This document shows, one piece after another, positions 1-6,619 of a stretch of DNA of 6,694 bases (position 1 is the first letter of the stretch; every line of letters begins with the position of its first letter). This DNA is from Prevotellaceae bacterium UBA7028 (lineage in GTDB: Bacteria > Bacteroidota > Bacteroidia > Bacteroidales > Bacteroidaceae). The position numbers and the translations under genes were made by a program. The notes beneath the pieces are model-generated. The model was not told the DNA's origin and did not search any database. It saw nothing but the letters and a program-made list of their open reading frames with translations. Where the stretch lies: positions 1 through 6,694 of the forward strand of contig DLBF01000159.1 of NCBI GenBank assembly GCA_002494215.1, read 5' to 3'.

Positions 1-1155
1 GAACTCCTCTACGTTGTGAACGCCAGGCTTGTTCCACTTACCTGTGAGGAACATCATGGCACCAATCATAGCAGGAACACCCGTAGTGTAACTTACACCC
101 TGCATGCCTGTCTCCTCGTAAGCAGCCTGATGTGAGCAGTTGTTATATACGTAATAGGTATGCTCCTGACCATCATTACCAATACCACGGATACGGCAAC
201 CGATAGAAGTCTCGCCATCATAGTTCTGACCTAAGTCCTGAGGATTAGGCAGCACTGCCTTCAGGAACTGCAAAGGAACAATCTTAACAACCTCCTCGCC
301 AGAGCCATCGGCCTTGGGAGCCTTATATTCCACCTCATCAATACGAGACATACCGATGTTCTGGATTACATCGAGATATGTAAGATACTGCTGACCGAAA
401 GTCATCCAGAAACGGGCACGTTTGATGGTGGGATAGTTGATGACAAGTGACTCTATCTCCTCGTGGTGAAGCAGATAGCTCTCCTTGGGACCAACATTGG
501 GATAGGTCAGAGGCTTATGAATCTCCATAGGCTCAGTCTCGATGTACTTGCCATTTTCGTAATACAGACCCTTCTGGGTAATCTCGCGGATATTAATCTC
601 AGGGTTGAAGTTGGTAGCAAATGCCTTGTGGTGATTACCAGCATTGCAGTCAACAATGTCCAAATACTGGATTTCCTTGAAATGATGCTTAGCAGCATAA
701 GCAGTATAAATGCTGGTTACACCAGGATCGAAACCACAACCCAGGATGGCGCAGAGACCAGCCTTTTCAAAACGCTCGCGATAAGCCCACTGCCAGCTAT
801 ATTCGAAGTGAGCCTCATCCTTGGGCTCATAGTTAGCGGTATCCATATAGTTGCAACCGGTCTGCAGACAAGCCTCCATAATGGTAAGGTCCTGATAAGG
901 AAGGGCCAAATTGATAACCAGCTCAGGCTTGTATGAACTCATCAGGCTAACCAACTGCTCAACGCTGTCGGCATCTACCTGAGCAGTCTTAACCTTTGTG
1001 CCATATTTCTTATTCAACACATTAGCCAAGTCAATGCATTTCTTCTCTGTACGACTGGCTATCATCACCTCAGTGAACACGTCACTGTTCTGGCATACCT
1101 TGTGTGCAGCAACCGTTGCTACACCGCCAGCACCAATAATAAGTACTCTTCCCAT
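1..1155 (-). CDS. Carboxynorspermidine/carboxyspermidine dehydrogenase (saccharopine dehydrogenase family), 3' end cut by window
   Basis: Cytoplasmic enzyme of the alternative polyamine pathway. It reductively condenses L-aspartate semialdehyde with putrescine or diaminopropane, using NADPH, to give carboxyspermidine or carboxynorspermidine, which a separate decarboxylase (not in this window) converts to spermidine or norspermidine. I translated it by hand: 385 codons are open from ATG at 1155 to the window edge. A Rossmann nucleotide-binding loop, VLIIGAGGVATVAAHK, sits at residues 4-19. Family-typical stretches follow: NYMDTANYEPKDEAHFEYSW near residues 102-121, CGFDPGVTSIYTAYAAKHHF near 140-159, and ETGMQGVSYTTGVPAM near 348-363. 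The open end, GVHNVEEF, matches the usual C-terminal region, so probably only about 10-20 residues are missing. The start follows an AT-rich leader without Shine-Dalgarno and lies about 40 nt from a good promoter. Which diamine it prefers cannot be read from the sequence. A true saccharopine dehydrogenase is less likely. Confidence 0.93.
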   Translation of the reverse strand, partial: MGRVLIIGAGGVATVAAHKVCQNSDVFTEVMIASRTEKKCIDLANVLNKKYGTKVKTAQVDADSVEQLVSLMSSYKPELVINLALPYQDLTIMEACLQTGCNYMDTANYEPKDEAHFEYSWQWAYRERFEKAGLCAILGCGFDPGVTSIYTAYAAKHHFKEIQYLDIVDCNAGNHHKAFATNFNPEINIREITQKGLYYENGKYIETEPMEIHKPLTYPNVGPKESYLLHHEEIESLVINYPTIKRARFWMTFGQQYLTYLDVIQNIGMSRIDEVEYKAPKADGSGEEVVKIVPLQFLKAVLPNPQDLGQNYDGETSIGCRIRGIGNDGQEHTYYVYNNCSHQAAYEETGMQGVSYTTGVPAMIGAMMFLTGKWNKPGVHNVEEF

Positions 1156-1201
1156 AGTATATTCAATTTATTATATTTTCGTTCTTTTTGAATTCGGTCT
1201 G

Positions 1202-1232
1202 CAAAATTACGAAAAGTCAAGAGCAGAACAAA
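1202..1232 (-). promoter_or_regulatory. Bacteroidota-type promoter of the carboxynorspermidine dehydrogenase gene
   Basis: On the minus strand, TAATTTTG (positions 1209-1202) fits the TAnnTTTG -7 consensus exactly. TTTG at 1232-1229 lies 19 bp upstream, the expected distance for a -33 element. Initiation would fall near 1195-1199, giving a leader of about 40 nt before the ATG at 1155. This is the best promoter match in the window. The -33 element is overlapped by a dyad (1230-1249). Confidence 0.8.
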
Positions 1233-1249
1233 AAGAATCCATTCTTTTT
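1230..1249. promoter_or_regulatory. 20-bp dyad overlapping the -33 element, candidate operator
   Basis: AAAAAGAAT and ATTCTTTTT are perfect 9-bp inverted arms around a central CC. The promoter-proximal arm shares three bases (1230-1232) with the -33 TTTG of the downstream promoter. The short centre suits a dimeric protein-binding site better than an RNA hairpin, and in any case it lies upstream of the predicted transcription start. No regulator is identifiable, and A/T-rich sequence produces such dyads by chance more often than mixed sequence. Confidence 0.4.
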
Positions 1250-1264
1250 TTATGCCGAGACAGA

Positions 1265-1294
1265 GTAAGTTCGCGATTTCAATCGCAAACTTAC
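1265..1294. repeat. 30-bp imperfect inverted repeat abutting a terminator
   Basis: Arms GTAAGTT-c-GCGAT and ATCGC-a-AACTTAC give 12 paired bases and one mismatch around a TTCA loop. The repeat begins directly at the end of the terminator T-run (1295) and lies about 35 bp upstream of the -33 element of the dehydrogenase promoter. It may be a second hairpin for read-through transcripts, or an upstream protein-binding site. No T-run follows it on the minus strand, so it is not a classical terminator by itself. Confidence 0.5.
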
Positions 1295-1327
1295 AAAAAA
1301 AAGTCCAAAGCAGCAATACTTTGGACT
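1295..1327 (-). terminator. Rho-independent terminator of the CotH gene
   Basis: On the minus strand AGTCCAAAG, an 8-nt loop and CTTTGGACT form a perfect 9-bp stem, followed by a run of T (complement of 1295-1301). It begins 31 bp past the CotH stop codon. It separates the CotH transcript from the dehydrogenase promoter downstream. Confidence 0.85.
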
Positions 1328-1358
1328 CATTTTATGTTCCGTTCCCTAAAGGGAAAGC

Positions 1359-4300
1359 TTATTTAACGTATATTTTCTTGCCATTGACAACAACAATGCC
1401 CTTATAGTTACGACCTACACGCATACCCTGCAGGTTATAACCGGAATCCTTACGAGCAACATGCTGAACAGCCTTAATGCCATCAGACATGGTTATTGTA
1501 AAGACGCCATCCTCATAGATAAAGTCATAGTTGACAGCCTGACCGCCTGTTATGACGATGGAATATTCGCCAATAGGACTCTGGGACGTTGCAGTTGTTG
1601 TAGCCTGAGGCTTCTGGGTCAGTACTCTATCATCTTCTCCGTTCTTCCAACCCTCGTAGGTCAGTGTCAACTCAGGCATTGCCGCACCCTCCTCCATAGT
1701 GGCATCAATGGCCTTCACCGTCAAAGGAGCCTTGGCAATAATCAACGTTCCATTAACGAAGGAGTCAACTTTGCTGGTTACGCTGCCCTTCTCGATAATA
1801 ATATCATACTGACCGACGGGACTGGCCTGCGTAGCGGAACAGGTAATATGAGGCTTGCCCTGAATATCGGCACCAGAGACGACAAAACCGAAAGTAGGAT
1901 TTGGCTCACCATATTCGCGCGTATAGCTCATAGCCGTAATGACAACAGGTTCTTGAGATGACAGACTGAAGTCGTAAGGCTCGTAATTATAGGCTCCCAT
2001 AGTGTAGTCATTCTCGCGTTCATCAAGGAGCACCCAACCTTCATCCTCGGGATTCTCTAATTTGATATTGCTGCCATAAAGCCTCCATGACACAGGGTTA
2101 CGACCAGGATGAGTACCTGTGTCATTAGCTGTATAGATACGATAGCCATAGGGAGTAACCGCAGACTTCGCATCAAAGAGGAAATAAGCATAACCATCGA
2201 ATGCCGAATTGCAATATTTGGTATAAACGCTGTTATCTGCGGCATTAGACCAATTCTCCTTAGCGATATTGGATTCCGTACCATCATATATGGTGAGTTC
2301 CTCCACCTCGTTAGATGATTCGTCCAGAATATCGAACTCAGAGAACTGAATACACCGATCACTCTTGATGCGGGTGATGACAAGGTTATAGTAACGGAAT
2401 TTCTGTGCGTTGGGATTGCAGTTGGTGTAATGTCCGTCTATCAAATAGACCATACCGCTGCTCTTACTAAGCACAGGATAGGCATCACGCGTCTTTCCGT
2501 TATCGATATTCTGACGCCAGGAACCATTGCCTGCGTTCCCGTTAAGCTGACAGCAGAGATAGCCACTGGCAACTTGATCAGCCGTCATGTGGTTGACCTG
2601 CGAAGATGTGTAATCCCAACAGTTATTGACAGACAAGCCCTTGACAGCGAAGGCAAAGTCCTTACCCTCCGTGGCCCCCTTGAGCGTTCCTATATTGTAG
2701 CTATTAACCACAGCCACATAGCCATCCGAGGGTCCCACAAGAGCTGCCGCATTATATTGGGCGGAAACAGAACCTGTATTGCAGCAATTAGCAACTTGAA
2801 TTGTTGCCTTTGAGTTGCCATATCCCACAAGGGCTCCAGCTACGCCTTCTGTAGCGGTAACAGCACCGTGATTCTCTATGCCAAAGATGGCAACGTTGTT
2901 ATCACGAGCGTTGCCCACAAGCATAGCTACCCTACTCTGTCCATCTACAGAGCAACTCTCGTCAAAAACAATATTGCAAAGTGTACAGCTACCCACATAT
3001 CCAAACAAGCCCATATTCTCACTGCCGCTGATATGTAAGTTACGAATAACGTGCCCTTTTCCATCCAACTTGCCGACAAAGGTATTTTCTGCAGTACCTA
3101 TGGGTTGGAAATCCTGACTGAGATACTCCATATCAATATCTGCAGTCAGTACAGCACTGGCGTCAGTCTCTCCCATGTCATTGACCATCTGGCTGAAAGT
3201 ACAGAGATCCATGGCGGAAGTAATCTGATAAACGCCATTCTCCTCACGGAGACGACCATAGGAGAGCATCTCGTCCATCCATTCTACACGGTCATAGACA
3301 TAGTCACGCACACGGTCAACCTCAGCATCCCACGACCCTGGCACCTGGGGATTAAGCGAGATGTACTGTGTAAGATATGGCCAACGGATAAAATTAAGGT
3401 CGGCAGAGGCACGAATCTCATCACGAAGCGAATCAACATCAGCAGCAACATCTTCAGGATTGAACTTACCACTTTTACGTAGTTTGGCCCACATCTCCTG
3501 CAGTTGCGCAAAAACAGACGGGTCGGAAAGCACACGGGTCAAAAACTGATCCCAATGGCCCGTTGAACAACGAACCTTGTAGGTCCAATCCATTCGTTGG
3601 TTGGCAGGATAGGTGTTCTCATCATTCTCGAGGGCAAGGTCGGCATCCCATATAGGGCCTGTATAGAAATGGTCATCGCCACGCTCCTTGAACTTGAAAA
3701 CCTGACATATCATATCCGTATTGCCATTGAACTCACTTACCAAGAACCACTTTAGGAACGACTCGAGGTCGAGGACTGAACGCAGGCCATTCTCTTTGTC
3801 GGTAAAGTCAGAACTAAAAACAACACTCTCCATATTGTTCCAGGCGTTCTTAATGTACTGTATCTGCTGGGGCTGTATGATATCCTCATCAGGATCATGT
3901 ATGGAGAGTTTATTACCTTTCAAGGACTTGAAATGATTGGGTTCCTTATCGTAATAGTTATCCAACTCCACAAAATAGCCACCCGTAATAGCCTCATCGT
4001 CAAGATCATCCTGAGTCATCTCTGTAATTTCCAAGCGATTCTTGCCTATAGTAACAGCATCCGCCAAGGTGTATGTACCACGATAATCTCCGTTGACAAC
4101 CAAGTCAACCACCTGGCTCCAAGGTGTCCACGATCTTTCAGCACGCTTAGACATAGCCCATGCCACAGGATTACGCATAAGTGTCTTGTCTCGATAGCTA
4201 TTGATAAGCACCCACTTCTTTGCTTTGGATGGCGATTCATTGCGACCTCCTCTCATTACATGATGGCTTTTACCATCGTTATACTTCATACGGAAGGCTT

Positions 4301-5027
4301 TGTTCTCTGAGGCTGTTGCAGAAAAGTTACCACGGACGCGGAAGAGGATTGGGTACTCTTGCACCATCTTTCCACCCTCGTAGATAAGCAACGACTGTGC
4401 ATCATAGTTTACTTTATTATTCTTATCTGTTTCAGCCGGCAGAATGTCATCCTGCACATGAACGCTGAGCGTTGGCAGGTTGGTAATCTGGTAGAACTGA
4501 CTGTCATCACCCTCACCTGCATGACCATAGAACTTCAGTTCGGCAACATTACAATAGGAGAAACCCGGAGCAGAACTAGTCCCCAGTTCACGCATACCCA
4601 CATAACGTATATAACGGAAGCCTCTGCTCACATGGATGTCGGCAGTTGTCTCTGTACCATTACGTGGCGTAGTACTGATAAAATAGAGGGGGACGGCATC
4701 CATAAAATCAGGACTGTTGGCTCCCTCAAAGAGAGTCAGCAGCATACGGTCTGCATACTGGCTACCTCGAGCTGGCGTATAGCTGACACGTGTAATGACG
4801 TACGGCTCACCCAGGTCGAGTCCCACCCACTGCATTTTACTTCCCGATGCACTATAGTAAGTGGACGGATCACCATCAAAAGCCAAGGCAGCCTTTGAAG
4901 CGGAGCCCGAATACATCAGCGTGCCATCAAGAAGAAGGTCAACAGACCCGTCATAGGCACGCAGTATAGTTGCTGTGAACAGGAAAAGGAGCAGGCAAGA
5001 GAACCTGGTATGCGTAGTTTTTTTCAT
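1359..5027 (-). CDS. Secreted multidomain CotH-kinase-domain protein with discoidin-like, GLUG-like and MBG domains
   Basis: A 1222-residue exported protein. Residues 1-24 are a signal peptide (KK, hydrophobic core, likely cleavage after LRA). A discoidin (F5/8 type C)-like domain spans about 35-167. The CotH domain spans about 185-590 and shows family motifs: VRGNFS (231-236), AFRMKYND (244-251), WVLINSYRDKTLMRN (272-286), VNGDYRGTYTL (311-321), GGYFVELDN (349-357), NTDM (436-439) and GPIWDADLALEN (457-468), whose aspartates fit the family's metal-binding WDxD site. GLUG-like beta repeats occupy about 598-855, a second discoidin-like domain about 872-1020, and two MBG-like beta domains about 1027-1180. 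The tail GYNLQGMRV...GIVVVNGKK (1196-1218) is a form common at Prevotella C-termini. Known CotH proteins phosphorylate spore-coat proteins, and fungal relatives act as invasins. The substrate here is unknown. Surface adhesion or glycan binding is inferred from the accessory domains. The gene stands alone, with its own promoter and terminator. Confidence 0.88.
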   Translation of the reverse strand: MKKTTHTRFSCLLLFLFTATILRAYDGSVDLLLDGTLMYSGSASKAALAFDGDPSTYYSASGSKMQWVGLDLGEPYVITRVSYTPARGSQYADRMLLTLFEGANSPDFMDAVPLYFISTTPRNGTETTADIHVSRGFRYIRYVGMRELGTSSAPGFSYCNVAELKFYGHAGEGDDSQFYQITNLPTLSVHVQDDILPAETDKNNKVNYDAQSLLIYEGGKMVQEYPILFRVRGNFSATASENKAFRMKYNDGKSHHVMRGGRNESPSKAKKWVLINSYRDKTLMRNPVAWAMSKRAERSWTPWSQVVDLVVNGDYRGTYTLADAVTIGKNRLEITEMTQDDLDDEAITGGYFVELDNYYDKEPNHFKSLKGNKLSIHDPDEDIIQPQQIQYIKNAWNNMESVVFSSDFTDKENGLRSVLDLESFLKWFLVSEFNGNTDMICQVFKFKERGDDHFYTGPIWDADLALENDENTYPANQRMDWTYKVRCSTGHWDQFLTRVLSDPSVFAQLQEMWAKLRKSGKFNPEDVAADVDSLRDEIRASADLNFIRWPYLTQYISLNPQVPGSWDAEVDRVRDYVYDRVEWMDEMLSYGRLREENGVYQITSAMDLCTFSQMVNDMGETDASAVLTADIDMEYLSQDFQPIGTAENTFVGKLDGKGHVIRNLHISGSENMGLFGYVGSCTLCNIVFDESCSVDGQSRVAMLVGNARDNNVAIFGIENHGAVTATEGVAGALVGYGNSKATIQVANCCNTGSVSAQYNAAALVGPSDGYVAVVNSYNIGTLKGATEGKDFAFAVKGLSVNNCWDYTSSQVNHMTADQVASGYLCCQLNGNAGNGSWRQNIDNGKTRDAYPVLSKSSGMVYLIDGHYTNCNPNAQKFRYYNLVITRIKSDRCIQFSEFDILDESSNEVEELTIYDGTESNIAKENWSNAADNSVYTKYCNSAFDGYAYFLFDAKSAVTPYGYRIYTANDTGTHPGRNPVSWRLYGSNIKLENPEDEGWVLLDERENDYTMGAYNYEPYDFSLSSQEPVVITAMSYTREYGEPNPTFGFVVSGADIQGKPHITCSATQASPVGQYDIIIEKGSVTSKVDSFVNGTLIIAKAPLTVKAIDATMEEGAAMPELTLTYEGWKNGEDDRVLTQKPQATTTATSQSPIGEYSIVITGGQAVNYDFIYEDGVFTITMSDGIKAVQHVARKDSGYNLQGMRVGRNYKGIVVVNGKKIYVK

Positions 5028-5044
5028 ATTATCGGATATAAGAA

Positions 5045-5056
5045 CTCAAATTTGAG
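5045..5056. promoter_or_regulatory. 12-bp perfect palindrome at the predicted CotH transcription start
   Basis: CTCAAATTTGAG is a perfect 12-bp palindrome beginning 3 bp downstream of the -7 element of the CotH gene, so it covers the expected transcription start and the first bases of the leader. The position suits a repressor site. No regulator gene is present, so this is inference from placement only. Confidence 0.35.
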
Positions 5057-5059
5057 GGT

Positions 5060-5067
5060 CAAAGTTA
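5060..5067 (-). promoter_or_regulatory. -7 element of the CotH gene promoter
   Basis: Minus-strand TAACTTTG matches TAnnTTTG exactly and lies 32 bp before the ATG at 5027. I found no clear TTTG at the expected 19-21 bp upstream, so the promoter may be weak or activator-dependent. Confidence 0.6.
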
Positions 5068-5127
5068 TACATTTAATCATAATTGACTTATGCACGTCTT
5101 GTTAAATTTAGTTAAGCTATGTATAAC
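5064..5127. repeat. 9-bp inverted repeat flanking the CotH promoter region
   Basis: GTTATACAT (5064-5072) and ATGTATAAC (5119-5127) are exact reverse complements, with centres about 55 bp apart. One arm contains the first four bases of the -7 element. The other directly follows the T-run of the upstream terminator. Two half-sites for a looping or cooperative regulator are possible, but the arms are A/T-rich and could be coincidental. Confidence 0.3.
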
Positions 5128-5160
5128 AAAAAAAAAGAGCACCTCGTCGAAGTGCTCTTT
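5128..5160 (-). terminator. Rho-independent terminator of the Spy-like gene
   Basis: On the minus strand AAAGAGCAC, a 9-nt loop and GTGCTCTTT form a perfect 9-bp stem running into a nine-base T-run (complement of 5128-5136). It starts 18 bp after the stop codon of the small exported protein gene and isolates it from the CotH gene downstream. Confidence 0.9.
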
Positions 5161-5178
5161 ATCTTTACTTGTTTGGTA

Positions 5179-5751
5179 TCAGAAGCCGCCAGGACCGCCA
5201 AAACCGCCGCCGAAGCCACCACGTGGACCACCAAAGCCACCACGATTACCGCCTTGCCAGCCGTCCTGACGCTGACCATCTCCCTGTCCGCGCTGCTGAC
5301 CACGTTGATTGTTATTACGCTGGGGAGTCAGCACCTTCAGCACCTGCTGGGGAGTCAGTATCTTGGCAAACTCCTCACGATACTTTTTCTGAATTTCCAA
5401 GCGCTTCTGCATCGTGGCAATCTGCTCTTCCTGACGTGTGAACTGCTCCTGAATCTTAGCATTAGCCTCATCGTCAGAGAGTTCCTTCTTGGCATCATTC
5501 TCAGAAGAACGCTGGCGCATACCTGCCTGGTTGGTCTCGAACATCTCAGTCTGGTAAGCCGTATAGATCTTCAGGAAAGTCTCCTTGGCATCACCCTTCA
5601 AATCGAAATCCTTGGCAGAACGATCTGCCACACGCTTAATCATCTCTACACGCATCTGAGCACGCTCCTCTTCGGAACGCTGTCCCTGCTGAGCAAAAGC
5701 ATTGCCTATTCCCAACAAGACAAATGCTGACACAACAAATAACTTTTTCAT
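5179..5751 (-). CDS. Small exported Spy/CpxP-like (DUF4890-like) protein with Gly/Arg/Gln-rich tail
   Basis: A 190-residue protein with a clear signal peptide at residues 1-20 (MKKLF, hydrophobic core, cleavage after AFA before QQG), so periplasmic or envelope-exposed. Residues about 24-140 are highly charged and helical in character, resembling Spy/CpxP-type periplasmic chaperones. They include an LTPQQ motif at 132-136, similar to the LTxxQ signature of that group, and a second LTPQ at 141-144. Residues about 146-190 are low-complexity, made of RGQ, GGN, RGGF and FGG units and ending in GGF. Spy/CpxP proteins bind unfolded envelope proteins and are induced by envelope stress. That role is inferred by resemblance, and substrate binding is not shown. 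The gene lies 80 bp downstream of the DUF5715-type gene without a recognisable promoter of its own and may be cotranscribed with it. The start is the only ATG that gives a signal peptide. Confidence 0.75.
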   Translation of the reverse strand: MKKLFVVSAFVLLGIGNAFAQQGQRSEEERAQMRVEMIKRVADRSAKDFDLKGDAKETFLKIYTAYQTEMFETNQAGMRQRSSENDAKKELSDDEANAKIQEQFTRQEEQIATMQKRLEIQKKYREEFAKILTPQQVLKVLTPQRNNNQRGQQRGQGDGQRQDGWQGGNRGGFGGPRGGFGGGFGGPGGF

Positions 5752-5773
5752 CTTACAATGTTGATTAATATTT

Positions 5774-5832
5774 AACCTTTTTCTGTTTTATCTGTCTCAC
5801 TATCCCTATGACCCGCGAAACTGAAAAAGGTT
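5774..5832. repeat. 10-bp inverted repeat between the DUF5715 and Spy-like genes
   Basis: AACCTTTTTC (5774-5783) and GAAAAAGGTT (5823-5832) are exact reverse complements with 39 bp between them. The right arm touches the stop codon of the upstream gene. No T-run follows on the minus strand, so termination is unlikely. A long-loop RNA structure in a shared transcript, or chance in A/T-rich DNA, are both possible. The space between the arms holds no TAnnTTTG element. Confidence 0.3.
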
Positions 5833-6584
5833 TAACGAACAGTAATATGAAAGCATGACTGCTTGCGCTCATGCTTGACGTAGCAAAGTCCTTGCTGACG
5901 CAAATCCCTAAGCACCTCAGACAAAACAGGCTTCAGGATAGCGTCCGAGACATAAACGCAGGGAGCGCCGTTCACATGATGAACAGGATCAAACCTAACA
6001 TAGGTAATATCAAAGGTAGTACCGAAGCGGTGACAACTCTGTTCGCTGGCATTTCCGTTAACCCTTCGAAGGCGCGCCACATCATCCTCGGTACGCAGAA
6101 CGCTGGACACAATTATCCTATGCGCAGCCACATCCTTTACATACAGGCTGTCAATAAAATTCTTTCCTATCTGCTGTAATAAATCAGACGCCTTGGGCAC
6201 TAGATACGGTATACTTTGACTCATGGCCCTGTCTATGCTGAAATAAGGATTGGCACCGACATATACCAAATCCTGTTTCCGGTGTTCTGCTTCCTCACGG
6301 TTCCTGACAGGTCTGACTCCCCATCGGCGGGCTGCAACAATCTGCACCTCCTGCAAATCGGGGAAGCACTCCTCGTACGAATGCACACCCATTACACGAT
6401 GGCGTGATTTCTTCTTCATGACGACAGGCTTCTGAATCACCTCCGTCAAGTTTTCTGTCACACTATCCAGCTCGCATTCTCCATTAGGCTGCATAACGCC
6501 GGGATTACAAGCCCTGACTATTGCCAACACAGCCACTGTGCCACCACAAAAGCCGTAAAATATCTTCTTCTTAAGTCTTCTCAT
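5832..6584 (-). CDS. DUF5715-type membrane-anchored protein with M15/LAS-like zinc-peptidase signature
   Basis: A 250-residue protein read from ATG at 6584. It has a basic start (MRRLKKK) and a hydrophobic segment at about 9-25 that serves as membrane anchor or uncleaved signal. A cysteine at 26 is not in a good lipobox because Arg is at -2. The core SSVLRTEDDVARLRRVNGNA (160-179) followed by SCHRFGTTFD (183-192) matches S-x-H-x2-G-x3-D of M15/VanY-type D,D-peptidases, with His185 and Asp192 as presumed zinc ligands. The C-terminal CFHITVR supplies His246 as the likely third ligand. Family members are Bacteroidota proteins of unknown function, and a cell-wall peptidase or binding role is inferred. 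The usual catalytic Glu three residues before the last His is Ser243 here, so activity is uncertain. The open frame extends to a TTG at 6608, but that extension contains a -7-like element, so ATG is preferred. Confidence 0.8.
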   Translation of the reverse strand: MRRLKKKIFYGFCGGTVAVLAIVRACNPGVMQPNGECELDSVTENLTEVIQKPVVMKKKSRHRVMGVHSYEECFPDLQEVQIVAARRWGVRPVRNREEAEHRKQDLVYVGANPYFSIDRAMSQSIPYLVPKASDLLQQIGKNFIDSLYVKDVAAHRIIVSSVLRTEDDVARLRRVNGNASEQSCHRFGTTFDITYVRFDPVHHVNGAPCVYVSDAILKPVLSEVLRDLRQQGLCYVKHERKQSCFHITVR

Positions 6585-6597
6585 ATTATTTCGCCAA

Positions 6598-6605
6598 CAA
6601 AAATA
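6598..6605 (-). promoter_or_regulatory. Possible -7 element upstream of the DUF5715-type gene
   Basis: Minus-strand TATTTTTG fits TAnnTTTG and ends 13 bp before the ATG at 6584, which would give a very short leader. No TTTG is found at the expected distance upstream. The surrounding T-rich sequence makes a chance match plausible. Confidence 0.4.
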
Positions 6606-6619
6606 CAAAAAAGAAGGAA

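Noticed and set aside
1196..1210. Riboswitch or attenuator in the leader of the polyamine gene
   Set aside because: The predicted leader is only about 40 nt and A/T-rich, with no stable structure or leader peptide visible.
1265..1294. Inverted repeat as a plus-strand terminator
   Set aside because: On the plus strand it is followed by A residues, not T, and no plus-strand gene exists upstream.
998..1366. 122-codon plus-strand frame crossing the intergenic region
   Set aside because: It runs through the dehydrogenase start, its promoter and the CotH terminator, and its translation is low-complexity in the intergenic part. Not a gene.
4359..4898. 179-codon plus-strand open frame, with similar ones at 463-936, 1461-1961, 2430-2813, 3051-3482 and 3897-4310
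   Set aside because: All lie antisense within the CotH or dehydrogenase genes, have no recognisable domains, and arise from the codon bias of the real genes.
5191..5320. Gly-rich repeats as a collagen-like or phase-variable coding repeat
   Set aside because: There is no regular G-x-y triplet, and the DNA units are not exact tandem copies. It is better described as a low-complexity tail.
5119..5730. 203-codon open frame on the plus strand
   Set aside because: It lies opposite the Spy-like gene, which has a signal peptide, family motif and terminator. It starts inside the terminator stem region and has no promoter. It is a shadow frame.
6070..6078. GGCGCGCC palindrome inside the DUF5715-type gene
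   Set aside because: It is explained by ordinary Arg/Ala/Leu coding (ARLRR region), with no sign of regulatory meaning.
6585..6608. TTG start at 6608 giving an eight-residue extension of the DUF5715-type protein
   Set aside because: The extension covers a -7-like element. The ATG at 6584 directly precedes a basic plus hydrophobic N-terminus.
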